64,000 bases of DNA, from the NCBI GenBank assembly GCA_037043455.1, contig JAWPHD010001293.1, forward strand, positions 272,844 through 336,843, written 5' to 3'. This DNA comes from Cyrtodaria siliqua. Its lineage: Eukaryota; Mollusca; Bivalvia; Adapedonta; Hiatellidae. This document shows, one piece after another, positions 24,701 to 36,600 of the stretch; positions within the stretch are counted from its first letter, which is position 1, and each line of letters begins with the position of its first letter. The translations under genes were made by a program, and so were the position numbers. The notes under the pieces are model-generated. The model was not told the origin of the DNA and searched no databases. It saw nothing but the letters and a program-made list of their open reading frames with translations.

Positions 24701-25515
24701 CTCCAATCAGTCTATTGTATTTGGTTGTATCTGCCCTCCTCCAACCGCTAAAATTAAATGCGATATGGTGTAGGCTATAAGTCAGAAGATTAAAGGATAC
24801 GGAAGAACATCCCAATTATATTTAAAGGGACAGAAGGCGATCAAAAAAAATAATGAGTAACAACAATCCAAATTCGAATGAAAAAATGTGTTTCAGTTGC
24901 AAATTCGATGAAAATATGCACTAAACTAGGCCACATAAAATAATCGTTAATGAAATAGTTTGGTCTCGAAAACTCGACGGCTCGGATAGATTTTGGTGCT
25001 AAATATTAATATTGATCCATATGATGCTTTAAAGCTAATAGCTTAAATCTGTAGATGATAAACTTAACTTTTATTTGATAATATGAACAACTACTTGCAA
25101 TATTAGCCAACATGAATTAGTATTGATGATTGAACAAAATAATACACCGGTCGTCATGTTTTCTAGTTTTCCATGTTCTATTATATAATGGATAATGGTG
25201 CAAAGTTTTTTTCAAAGCCAAAGACAGAACTCTCCATTTAGCGCCACTTAACGTTTATTGATTTGTATCAATGACAAAAGAATTGGAAATAGTTGTAAAT
25301 GTAAAGCTATATTTATGTAAAGTCTACATGCATTTAATATTTACTATATGCCTTTCATAAAGCAGTAGTAATGTGTATATGGAAATCCAACCGAAGGTAA
25401 CAAAGACGTTTGATAAATTTCATAAACATATACCCTACTGTGCATTTTAGGGTACCTAGACGTCGAAAATGAATCGATTTCTTTTATTAACTGCTATATG
25501 TTTTCATATCTGATA
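24701..25515. other. AT-rich spacer, no gene seen
   Basis: Nothing with protein-like composition on either strand, and no strong repeat. Confidence 0.5.
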
Positions 25516-25519
25516 TGGT

Positions 25520-26390
25520 TTGAATGAAAATAGACGCTGAGCCTCTTGGTGGGTCTGTTTACAATCTTAGATCTATGACAAGAGAGATGATTTTAATTTT
25601 AAATGTTTCTCAACTTATTCGATTATCTAGAGGTTGTAGTCGATTTGAGGACTTTAATGTTCGTAATCTGTGTATAACTACGAAACTAATCCATCTGGGC
25701 TACCGTTACCATAAACTTCGAAGAACTCTTCTTCGACAAGGACTATCACAAACATCGTAAGATCCTCGGTTATAATCACGTTCATATAATCGTTATTAAA
25801 CTTGTTAAAACATTTATGAAAAGAAGTTATGACCCTATAATTATGCAACTCACTGCATGTTTAGTGGTTGACCCATTTACAGTTCCCCACTATGCTTTCC
25901 TCTTTGATTGTGCGATGACTGGACAGACTGTGGTCTCTATAATGGTATTTACCTAAATCTTCAAACGACGTTAAAGTGAGATAATCTATACTTAGTACTT
26001 GCTTTGTGACTTCCTAGGGCTTGTGTTTTTATATGCATATATACATGATCATCTATGTGTTATACTTATATTGCCTATTAATGCTTCCTTGTTTGTTAGA
26101 AAATATAATATGTATCTTTATTGACACTGTCCCTTTTATTGGGTTGACAGTAGGGTAAGAGTGGGTGCATTGGTACATCCTAGAACCTGTTTTAAACCCT
26201 ATCGGCCCTTTTCTTTTAACCACTGACCGTTTCAAGGCAGTAGCCCTATTGTCAACCCTTTTATGTTTGTGATGTCATATCTAGCCTATTGTTCACCTGT
26301 GTATATTGTTTGTTTCTATGCGTGATTTTGGTTGACTGTGCTCCTCGAAAATTACATTTCCTTTTCGACTTTAATAATATCTACATGAAT
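25520..26390 (+). pseudogene. Penelope-like element fragment (RT C-terminal part and 3' tail)
   Basis: The frame at 25524-25760 encodes 'VSQLIRLSRGCSRFEDFNVR' and 'GYRYHKLRRTL', collinear with 30980-31110 of the longer copy. Later, 25790-25960 aligns in nucleotide sequence with 31230-31400 but is frame-broken. The non-coding tail 26050-26370 ('ttgcctattaatgct', 'ccctattgtcaaccctttt', 'ttggttgactgtg') matches 31560-31860. It is 5'-truncated and internally deleted. Confidence 0.8.
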
Positions 26391-26574
26391 GGTATGTGTT
26401 TCATATGTTAAAAGTGAGAAAAACCAACAACAAAAACACACTTAATTTCAGCGATTAGTATCAATTTGCAGTTCATTTAATTATCGTTCAGAACATGTAT
26501 GCATTCGAAATTTTGCATTTAAAGCAAACAACCATTACATAGATACAACCACACTATTTTATACAACCATTGTA

Positions 26575-27571
26575 CGAGGGTCATTCAATAAATTCTGTCA
26601 CTAACGCATTTTAACAATTATGTGCTCGTTGTGAGTGTTGATATTTGGTATCAAATGAAAGAGAGTTTCAATACCATTCCATTGATGGTAAAATGAATGC
26701 TGTATCTTTTGTGTGACGAAAGTTATGGAACATTTAATACACATCACTTATACATACTGAGGCATTTTCGTCCTGAGTTTTTTCAGGTATGTTAATTGTT
26801 ACTTTTTTAAATGCCTGTTTCTCTTTAGGTACTTATCGAAGACCTTTGAAATTTCTCATACATTACCAGTTATGTCTGTGCATTACAAGATTCAGAATTT
26901 AAGCATGGTAGATGAAAAGGCATTGTCTTAGAAATTAACATTTTAATCTAACGTGTAAAATTAATTTAATGATAAATGGACATTAAATGGAAGGGCAGTC
27001 TTCTGAAATAGAGTTTTTGGATGATCAATATTTTTACTAAACATTGTACAAACTTCTACAATAATGTGTTGAATATGAATTTTAAACACTGAAGGACTAG
27101 GATTTGTAAAAAAAATATGAAAACATATTAATACTTACGACATTTAAAAGATATTATGACATTTCTTAAACAAAATGAAGAAAATCAGTGTTATTTCTGC
27201 TAAAAATAAGGGATTTGCATTCACTCATATCTGGTTTGCAGCAGACCTTTCCGAATTCTCGACAATCAATTTCATGGATTATGGACAAATAACAACAGAT
27301 TGCGTACAAGAAAATTTAAAAGCATAGAATTATTCAAACAATTTTTAAAACATATTGTTACACGAATATTTTCAGAGATGCCAGTATCCAAAAGGTTTGG
27401 TAGGGGGAGGTAATTCAGGGGTATAAATAACCGGAAATATTTCATTTTTGTTATGGAATTGAAGAGAGCGAACCCAATAGTACTATAAATACATGTGCAC
27501 TTCTTTATCTCAGTGTAATATCCAGTTCAAAGGATATATGCCTAGTGACAGAACATTTTGAAGCATCCTCG
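26575..27571. mobile_element. Non-autonomous mariner-like element, copy 2
   Basis: Inverted ends equivalent to those of 6722-7707, flanked by TA at 26573-26574 and 27572-27573. Collinear with copy 1 throughout, with an extra 'gggcagtcttctgaaa' segment near 26995. No transposase frame. The two copies diverge by roughly a tenth by eye, so they are separate, older insertions of one family. Confidence 0.88.
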
Positions 27572-28620
27572 TATTTAGCACAATAGCTATACAACGTTGT
27601 CATTTGAATGGTTTATGTTACGTACAATTTAAAATTATTTAATAAATGGGTTCGATTACTAGTATCAAAACATATTCACGAGATAAACGCCGAATAGCTA
27701 TTTCATGATTGAAAACATGTAAACGATTGACAAAACATGCACCCCATTGAGTGAAATTATTCATGATAAAAAAAACACCCCTTAAACAATTTATTTATTG
27801 CATTTAAGCATTTATTTTGAATACATTAATACGGTTGATTTGTGATTAAGTAGTTTCGATCCTGTTAATGTACATGTCATAATTATAATTAGGTCGTACT
27901 TTCTGTCAACGTATGAAGTCATTAATTCATTTCTTCTCTCAACATGGAATAATAAATAATTAATAGTATATATACGGAAACCCCTATGCCTATGTTTATG
28001 TTTATTTATGATGCTGACATATTATTGATTTTGTCATTCAATGCCATTTGAGTTAGTAACATTAGACGTTTCTGGATAATTTTGAAAAAAAATGTTTATG
28101 TTGCATTTTGATTTGTAATGTTCTGGGACAGAAACTTCTAGAAACTTCTATGACCGTATATAAACAAGGCTCTGTGAGATTGTTTTTTCCGTATACAGTT
28201 AATATGAAGGAGACAATGGGAATTCAGATTAAATGTTTTTTATTAAATATATATTGTGAGACGACTGATATTAAAATAATTGATATAATAAAAATGGCAT
28301 TGGATTTTTTGGACTATTGTGGATAACTACACCGGGAAAGACTTAAAATATGTTTTGATTAAAGGGACACTTGACACTTTGGACTAAATGGATACTTGAC
28401 AATTTGGATTAAAGGGACAATATTATTAAGACTTTATACTAAAACTGTTTTTAATGAAATACTGAATCTAAATTTTGCGTATTATGTAAGTGAATATTTT
28501 TCATATTACTATTTGAAAAAATCCATTAATTATACTCTTAAAAAATGGGTGTTGCTTGTTTATCCTGTCATCCAGCACACGCATGGATATTCATTCTGTT
28601 ATAATCAAGTAGGTTTACTT
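27572..28620. other. Spacer, no gene recognised
   Basis: AT-rich. The small frame at 28108-28326 has no recognisable motif. A phrase close to 'aaagggacacttgacactttgga' is repeated in varied form at about 28361-28415. Confidence 0.45.
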
Positions 28621-28629
28621 AAGTTATTA

Positions 28630-28690
28630 AGTTCAGGATTACGATTATCATTTAATAATCAGATCAGATTATGAATTAATAACCTCTGAT
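28630..28690 (+). repeat. Left member of a direct-repeat pair flanking a MITE
   Basis: 'cgattatcatttaataatc' + 'agatcagattat' is repeated with changes at 29299-29345 on the other side of the 557-bp element, in the same orientation. The pair may be pre-existing duplicated host sequence or outer parts of a larger composite element. Confidence 0.65.
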
Positions 28691-28722
28691 TATTATCAAA
28701 TAAATATACTTTACTTAAACTC

Positions 28723-29279
28723 ACGGTCAATGAAAACGCACCACAAAACAAATCCTTTTAAAAGTTTGAATTAGAGGCATTAAGCATTTTGGACACAAAT
28801 ATCATCCATATACCGAGGCGACATTAAACATTTGTTTACAAGGTTATCTGGGTTTAGTGCATTCCATATTGGTGTTATGAAATGCACGTGCTTTTCCGGT
28901 TTTCTTTAGTTACATGTACATCGTACAAAGAAATAATTTCCTCTGAAACATTCATGGCACAATACTGTCAGACGTCAAACAAGGAAAAAGCCCAGTAAAC
29001 CAATGGAATTTATTCCGAGACAGATTAATACAGCTTGAAATTTAGTGGAACAGTTTTCTTTTTATGAGTATCCATAGTTAACAATGTTAAACGAAAAGGT
29101 AAATAACTTTTTAAATTCTTTTCATAAAAGCCTTCCAATAAACATGTGAGACGAGTTAGGTATCACGATTTAATACTTAAAAAATAGAATATATTGGTTC
29201 ATCATTTTTATTCCAAGTGGTTTGAGAATAATCCAACAGCATAAACGTATGGAGTTAATGGTGCGTTTTCATTGACCGT
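28723..29279. mobile_element. MITE with perfect 21-bp terminal inverted repeats
   Basis: Left end 28723-28743 and right end 29259-29279 are exact reverse complements (core 'ggtcaatgaaaacgcacc'). The interior 28909-29250 matches 5766-6115. No coding capacity. No convincing short target-site duplication at the termini, so the superfamily is open. Confidence 0.9.
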
Positions 29280-29499
29280 CAGTATATTAAGTACAAGTTT
29301 ACGATTATCAGTTATCATTCAGATCAGATTATCAGTTAATAACTTAACGTTTTAGTTACAATTCTGAGTTTCAAATCGATTGCTAGAAAGTTTTCATCTG
29401 TTGTATATGAAACAAGCTCACCAAGTGATTAGTTTAAACATGTTTTATTTCGAAATGTTCACATCCCTAAATATTTTAAAAATTCCGAAAGTCATGTAA

Positions 29500-31400
29500 T
29501 ATGTTATAAGCATGATAAATATAAAACAAACTATTAAAAATATTATTTTCAACTACAACAAAATAGTTTCCGACCTTGATATAGTAAATAACACTCCTAA
29601 GGAATGTGAATGTAACACATTACAATTTTGCTATGCTTCAGCAGGTCATGTCATCACTGGTTATTTTAATATTGTTGATAAACGTATTCGGTATCTGTTT
29701 TCAAAAGGTCCTAAGTATAGATTACCTTCAACTATCGATTTTAATGCCTGTCGTGCTCCGATCGCCCAGTACTTTGATGATGTTAGTATAAAATGGTGTC
29801 GTAGAGAACATGCGGACCCAAACTCTCTTTCTACTTGGAAAAAGTCAATTTTTAAAATTATAAATACACGTATTAACTTTTATAATGCTAACCCTCTTTA
29901 TTTCCTCCGAGCTCTAGGTTTTCCTTTCGTAATTTAATACCGGGAAATCAAGAATTTCATAATAAATTTGTTTAGTTCCTGCTGATAAAGCAGCTAATAA
30001 TGTAATTATTGTTTGACGCCTACATTACGTCAGTGTTTATCTCTGGAACTCAGTAGCATTAATTCGTATACTCCAGTTCAATTTACCGAGGATGATGTTG
30101 TTGCCACACATATCACTCTATGCACTACTTTCAAGGCTTGGGTAGATGAAAAGCAGAACAAACTGCCAACTATGTACTGGATTCCTAAACTACATAAAAA
30201 TCCCTATAAGGCTCGATTTATTTCGAATTCTAGTGCCTGCACCGCCACAAACATCTCCAAACTTTTAACTTCTAGTCTTACTGCCGTTAAAGATCACGTT
30301 AAACAATACTGTGCTAAAACTTCTGAAAACTCTTGGATTAATTTTATTTTGGTCTATATAAAATTTATTTATTGATCAAAGACAAGCTTATTGCTCTTAT
30401 TCAAAAACCTTTCGCTAGAGAAAAAACTACATGTTTGGCCTGTAATAATATAACATCGTTTTTTACTAACGGCAGTTTGGACAAGTACACTATGTGGACT
30501 TGCCAAGAAGTTTGTGAAGCACTAATCTTCCTATTAGATAATATTTTCGTCATGTATGGAACTACCGTTTATAGACAAGTTGTTGGTATCCCTATGGGAA
30601 CGAACTGTGAATCCCTTGTCGCAGATTTGTTTTTGTATTGCTATCTATGAAAAAGATTTTATGTTGAGTCTTTCACCAGATACCCAGGCAGATGTTATTG
30701 AAGCCTTTAATGACATTTCTCAGAATCTGGATGACGTATTGAACATTGACAACCCTTTCTTTTCTACTATGGTTAATAATATACCCTAAAGACCTTCAAC
30801 TTAACACAGCTAATATTTCTGATACTAACGCTTCTTTTCTCGATTTACATCTCTCCATTAAAAATGGTGAAATAATTAGCAAATATATGACAAGAGAGAT
30901 GATTATAATTTTGATATTGTTAATTATCCCCATTTAGGATGGTCTGTTCCTCGAGCAACTTCTTATGGGGTCTATGTGTCTCAACTTATTCGTTTTTCTA
31001 GAGCTTGTACTCGAGTTGAGGACTTTAATATTCGTTATCTTTGTATAACTAAAAAGCTACTCCATCAAGGCTACCGTTACCATAAACTTCGTAAAACCTT
31101 TGCAAAATTTTATTAACGTAACCCTGATCTTCTTTCCAAATATAAAAGTAATGTAAGAACTCTTCTGCGACAAGGATTACCACAGCCTGATTTCTATGGT
31201 GACGTGATTTACAACCTTTGTAAGATCCTTGGTCATGATCACTTTTATACTATCTTTGTTATCAAAAGACGTTATGATCCTATCATGTTGCAACGCACTG
31301 CATGCTTGTTGGTAGACCCATTTACAGTTCACCACTATGCTTTCCACTTTAATTCTGCAATGACCGGACAGGCTGTGGACCCTATGATGACGTCTACCTA
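29500..31400 (+). pseudogene. Penelope-like element reverse transcriptase, multiply broken
   Basis: Fragments in three frames can be read in order. 'TIDFNACRAPIAQYFDD' falls at 29729-29780. 'LPTMYWIPKLHKNPYKARFI' falls at 30160-30220. 'YRQVVGIPMGTNCESLVADL' (RT motif with the PMG box) falls at 30568-30628. 'NLDDVLNIDNPFF' falls at about 30723-30765, then 'FLDLHLSI', 'SQLIRFSRACTRVEDFN' and 'GYRYHKLRKTF'. The last readable part ends '..QAVDPMMTST' before a stop near 31400. This is the Penelope-like RT order. The aromatic residue usual before LDD in the catalytic box appears replaced by Asn. At least four frame breaks make it inactive. No GIY-YIG domain is visible in this copy. Confidence 0.85.
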
Positions 31401-31880
31401 AAGCCCAAAAGGTGTTTGTTGTTTGTCTGCAATCTTGTCTTGTCTTGCTCCCAGTGGTTTGTTCTCTTGTTGCTCTGGCTTCTGCCAAGTCATTGAGTAC
31501 CTTCTTTGTGGTTTTCTAGGCATTTTTTTGTATTTATATATACTCGAACATCTTTGTGTTTTACTAATATTGCCTATTAATGCTGCCTTGTTGGTTAGAG
31601 AATAGTTCATGGCGGGGATTTCTTTATTTACTTTGTCCTTTTTTTTGGGATGAAGTAGGGTATGTGTGAGGTTTGATGCACCCTATGACCTGGCTTAAAC
31701 CCCCGGCGGCCTTTTTTGCCACTGCCCGTTCCAAGGCGGTATCCCTATTGTCAACCCTTTTGTGTTTGAGATGTCTTATTTGATCTATTATTCATATTTA
31801 ACGTTTTTGTTTCTGTGTGTGTTTGTGGTTGACTGTCGTCCTTGAATGCTACTTTTCCTTTTGATTTTTATATCTAATCA
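31401..31880 (+). repeat. 3' tail of the Penelope-like element
   Basis: Non-coding sequence with 'ttgcctattaatgctgcc', 'ccctattgtcaacccttttg' and 'tggttgactgtcgtccttga'. Solo copies of parts of it occur at 26050-26370, 32595-32870, 36055-36245 and, inverted, 54885-55045. Such solo tails fit severe 5' truncation during target-primed reverse transcription. Confidence 0.75.
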
Positions 31881-31891
31881 TATGCACAGAG

Positions 31892-32044
31892 GATCTTACA
31901 TGAGTACCTGTTTAATTTTGAATTTATTAAACGAGTTTTATAATATTATATGACGAGGCACTGCGAGGCTGTGTCGAGTATCATATAAATTTTACCCAAC
32001 GAGTTTAATAAATTCAATATTAAATAAGCACGAATGTAAGATTC
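31892..32044. mobile_element. Fold-back MITE, family F1
   Basis: Near-palindromic block: outer 'atcttaca / tgtaagat', inner 'gaatttattaaacgag / aacgagtttaataaattc', small centre 'actgcgag'. Related half-copies lie at about 49865-49925 and 62085-62185. Confidence 0.8.
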
Positions 32045-32109
32045 TATTTATCATATAACTTCAAAAAAGTCTCATAAGGAACGTTTTTATTATAGCCCCC
32101 TGTAGCTTC

Positions 32110-32390
32110 CTAGATATAACGTTGTCGTATAATGACGTCGTATGTTTGTATGATGACCGCGTCTCCGTGACCAAAATAGTTAACGACGTTGCGGGTTCGA
32201 ATCCCACTGGGGACTCGACTTGTAAGTGAAGAAGTGTCGATTCTTACGGATGTCGGGAGGTGTACAGTACTGGTTCTACCCAGGAAAAATGGGTGTTCTG
32301 CCTCCACCACAAAAAATCGACCGTCATATATAACCTTCATGTGTTGAAAAAGACGTATAACTCCATACAAACAAACAAATCGTATATTTA
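32110..32390 (+). mobile_element. tRNA-derived SINE
   Basis: A B-box-like 'gggttcgaatcccactggg' at about 32190-32208 is followed by a central 'gtacagtactggttctaccc', then 'tcgaccgtcatatat' and a tail with 'caaacaaacaaat'. This layout (tRNA-like promoter, conserved core, simple tail) is a Pol III SINE. A tail-only copy is at 4068-4203. Confidence 0.75.
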
Positions 32391-32594
32391 CTTACTCTTC
32401 TCCGTACGCCGCCGAACAACGGTACTACCTCGTCGATTTCCGCAAGCCAGTCTTTAAACGATTTCAGAAATCGACGAAGCAATTTTAAAGCACACCGAGC
32501 TGAACGGAAAGGACCGAACGATTATTCGGCCTTTATATACATATTTATTATCTGTGTTATGCTTGTAATACATTAACATAATGTTTTTATCATC

Positions 32595-32870
32595 TCCATC
32601 ATGTTGTATTGGCATAACAATATGGTAGGCGAGTGAGGTTTGGTGCACCATAGAACCTGGTTTAAACCCCCAACGGCTTTTATTTGCTGCTGACCGTTCC
32701 AAGGCGGTAGGCCAATTGTCAACCATTTTATGTTTGTTTTGTCATATGCCTTGCCTTTTAGGTATCGTTGTAATTATTATTTCTTTCGATGTGTGTTGTT
32801 TTGTTGACTGTGGTCCATGCATGTTTCATTTCCTGTTTGACCTTTATGTTTGTTTTTATAATATCATTTA
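32595..32870 (+). repeat. Solo Penelope-like 3' tail
   Basis: Aligns with 31640-31860: 'gtttggtgcacc', 'acctggtttaaaccccc', 'ccgttccaaggcggta', 'attgtcaacc', 'gttgactgtggtcc'. No RT sequence precedes it. It ends about 120 bases before the first PhyH exon. Confidence 0.7.
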
Positions 32871-32992
32871 TACATGTGTTCACTGCTCTGCTTGTATTTC
32901 ATATTGCAGTCCAGTAATAGATTAGATATGACAATGTTTCACTATATCTGTTCACGTTCTTATTTAAGCTCCCTTTATTGTTTCGTCTTCAG

Positions 32993-33631
32993 ATGCTATC
33001 TGCCAATCATTTTGACGATTTAAAGAGCAAGGGTTACACAGTTGTGAGTAACGTCATAACAACAGATGCATGTGATGAGGCACTTAAAGCTTACCGAGAA
33101 TGGCTCTTGCAATTCGGAGACAAATTCCCGAACAATTATCAAGGCATAATAAGAGGTTTTAATATCGGCCACATGGAGATGACGTGGAGATTAAGATTGA
33201 AAACAAAACCAGTTTTTGCACAGCTCTGGAAAACTGAGAAATTGCTAACCAGTTTTGATGGGATAGCCATCGGTCGACCACCGGAAGATGGACAAGAAAT
33301 GTTCCAAGAGCCTGGCGATTATTGGATGCATACGGACCAGAATGCAGATAGGATAGGCTTGCATGCTTATCAGGGGGCGCTTTACTTAGAAGAACAGTGC
33401 GAGGACGATTGGACTTTACAAGTAATGGAAGAAACCCACAAATATCGAGCGGAGTTTTTTGATATATTTAAAGACTCTGCCACAAGATGTCGAGGTCATT
33501 TTAGTTTCAACGAGGGAGAATTAGAATTTTTCAAGAACAAAGGATGTAAGGAATTAAGAATTCCCGTACCTAAAGGCGGAATGGCATTATGGGACTCGGA
33601 ACTGATTCATGCCAATGCCAGGCCGCTTAAG
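32993..33631 (+). CDS. PhyH gene exon 1 (first coding exon)
   Basis: 639 nt, 213 codons, from ATG after 'cttcag' to 'cttaag' followed by 'gtaagaca'. Carries the HxD pair and the distal His. The frame runs on into the intron to 33697, but the strong donor and the matching phase of exon 2 argue for splicing here. Confidence 0.85.
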
Positions 33632-36600
33632 GTAAGACATTGGAAATTAGCCAATTGCCATAATCTGTTCCAGTTTACAATTATAATACTTATGTAATAT
33701 ATAATACTAATGTATGAGTTCATCTGTTTGTATGTGATTGTAACTTTGCATGTGATTGTGCTGAGAGGCGGCTGTAAAATGTCGACCCGCATAGTTAGCT
33801 AGTTCTTTGTAGGTTTAAAGTAGAATATCGCTTAAGTCGGTGCTAGCGTGTGTGAGAGGTTTTGCACTTGATACTACCTCTTATGAACGGATTCAATAAA
33901 ACCGAGTCTGCTACTTTTCTCTCTTGTGTTTGTTGCTTCCAAGGGAACTCCCTTTTCAGTATTTATTGACATTCACCCGAGCGTTTGTTTAGTGCTGTGT
34001 AGCGAATGTATGCAGTCGCCCAGACTACAAATCAATAGTGTTATTACTTACTGGTCCTTTGCGATTATCAAGCCATTGTTTGTGACTTTAAAGCAGAATA
34101 CCGCTTAAGCCGGTGCTAGGAGGCGTAAGAGGTGTTGCACCGTATATTACCTCTCATGAACAGACTCAATAAAACCGAGTCCGCTACTTTTTCTCTCTTG
34201 ATTCCAAGGGATCCCCTTTTCAGTATTTATTGACATTCACCCGAGCGTTTGTTTAGTGCTGTGTAGTGGATGCATGCAGTCGCCCAGACTACAAATCAAT
34301 AGTGTTATTGCTTACTGGTCCTTTGCGATTATCAAGACATTCTTTGTGACTTTAAAGTAGAATACCGCTTAACCTGGTGCTAGGAGCCGTAAGAGGTGTT
34401 GCACCATATATTACCTCTCATGAACAGACGCAATAAAACCGAGTCTTATACTTTTCTCTCTTGATTGTGTTTGTTGCTTCCAAAGGATCCCCTTTTCCGT
34501 ATTTATTCCTATTAAGTTAATTATATATAGCGAGATAACTATGAACTAACAATTTCCTAGCAGATTCGGAAATACAGCATTCACGAACAACATTCACGCA
34601 CCCACGCACGCACACATATTATCAAGATATTAGTTAAAGAAATGACTTCCGGAATATTCATTAATACCAATATGTATATATGGAATACTGTGAGAACATG
34701 TGCGTTCGGTAAAATAGATATATCTGATATATTTACCTGATATATATATTGTATAAGGTAACGTAATTATGTTTACTTAATTATCAGAACAGACAAAATC
34801 CCGGTAGATGGCGCTTCGTCACATTTGTCTCCATGACCCCCGCAATTTGGGCATCTTCGAAAGACCTGGCCGATCATAAGAAAGCGTATGAAGAAGCTAA
34901 AATGACCACTCATTGGTCATCAAAGGTACTGTATAATTATGTTACTTGGCAACTTACTGGTAGTCACAATTTTGCAACGTGACAACTCATTGGTCGTCAC
35001 AAGTTTGCAACATGACAACTCATTGGTAGTCACATGTATTAAATACATATCGTGACATATGGATGGTCGTCACAATAACTGTATTTGTAACGTGACAATT
35101 CATTGGTGTGAAGCATGATAACGCATTGGTCGTCATGGGCACTATGTATATACAAAACGTGACAACTCATTTGCCGTCACAGGCGCTATATGTAACGGTT
35201 AGTTTAAATATATTTCTTTTACCTCAGTTGAGAAAATAAGATCGTGAAATTTATATTAATCACTTAATAGATTTCTGTATACAACAAGCACTAAGCAATA
35301 TAGAGTAATTATCTTGCTCAAGGATAAATAACATGGCCACGGCGAAGATCGAACTCATGACTTTTCCATCTAGAGTCCGACGCTCTACCATTTGAACATG
35401 CACTCCACTAATGTAACGGTTGAATATAAGTGGTGATGGGGCGGCACACTCACTATTTCTCAACACAACTGCCTACATTTTGTACAGAAGGAAATATGAA
35501 AACTGCTATTTAAAGCACCTATATATCGGTAAATTTAATATATCAAATTGCGTCATTTTACAAATAAAAATATAACATGTTTTCATTCCGTCGATGTATG
35601 TATTCTAATATATATATAATATATATTCGAATCACACAATAGGTAAAAATACTGACATTTTGTCTGAGGCATTTGTTTGAATCAACGATTTTTAGTTACC
35701 AATTTGAAATTATATATCAAGGAAACAGGACAAATGAGTGGTAAAAGCTATTTACAGTTTTCCTGTATACAAGCCTTTTTGCTGTATTAATCGTAAAAAC
35801 ACATTTCCAAATTGCCTTAAACGTTTGGAATCATACTTCACGTCGTCTTGACTTATAAACATTTTAAACCAGTATAAAGTTACTTTGTGGTGGAGCTAAC
35901 GTGTTCATGAAATATGCCATATTGTTGTGAACTGTAATATTGTCTTTCATACATGTATGCTAATTCTGTAAGTATGTATGTCTATATACAACTTAAGGAC
36001 CTATTTCTAGCCTATTGTATTTAGGGGAGGAGATTTGTTTTATAGGTAACTGTAAATCACTGTTAGACATACAACTAGCCCTATTGTCAACCCTTTTGTG
36101 TTTGTGTTGTCGTTTGCATTTATTATTACTTTTGCCTTTTCGTTTGTCTGTTTGCGTGTTTGTTTTTGTGTTTTGTGGTTGACTGTCGTCCTTGAATGCT
36201 GCTTTCCTTGTCCGATATTTTTATCTTTCTTTCCATGCATTTTCAATGATCATTTAGGGTTGGGAGATAGGTCCTTAATTAATAATTATATTTTGAAAGT
36301 ACATACAATTTAAAGTGTATTATAAAAGGCCAAAACATATGCCCGAATGGGAATTCAAAAAAATAAGTAGGCTACGACTTTATTATGCAATCAAAGAAAA
36401 CCACCGTAGTTTACAAACACAATATATTCATCTGTTTGAATTAATCTTTAAAAGATAGTGAGAAATTTAAAAGCGGAGACTGGGATTTTTATTTTTTTAC
36501 AAGTTATGAGGATTCATTTTATTCTTTACTAGTGGGTTTTCATTTTATAGGACTGTATTCGTATTGAATAATATATCCATTGCGACATTTATGTTCAAAT

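Noticed and set aside
24551..24815. Poly-Ser frame (+) and poly-Lys frame (-)
   Set aside because: Both are translations of the CTT microsatellite. No flanking domain or splice context.
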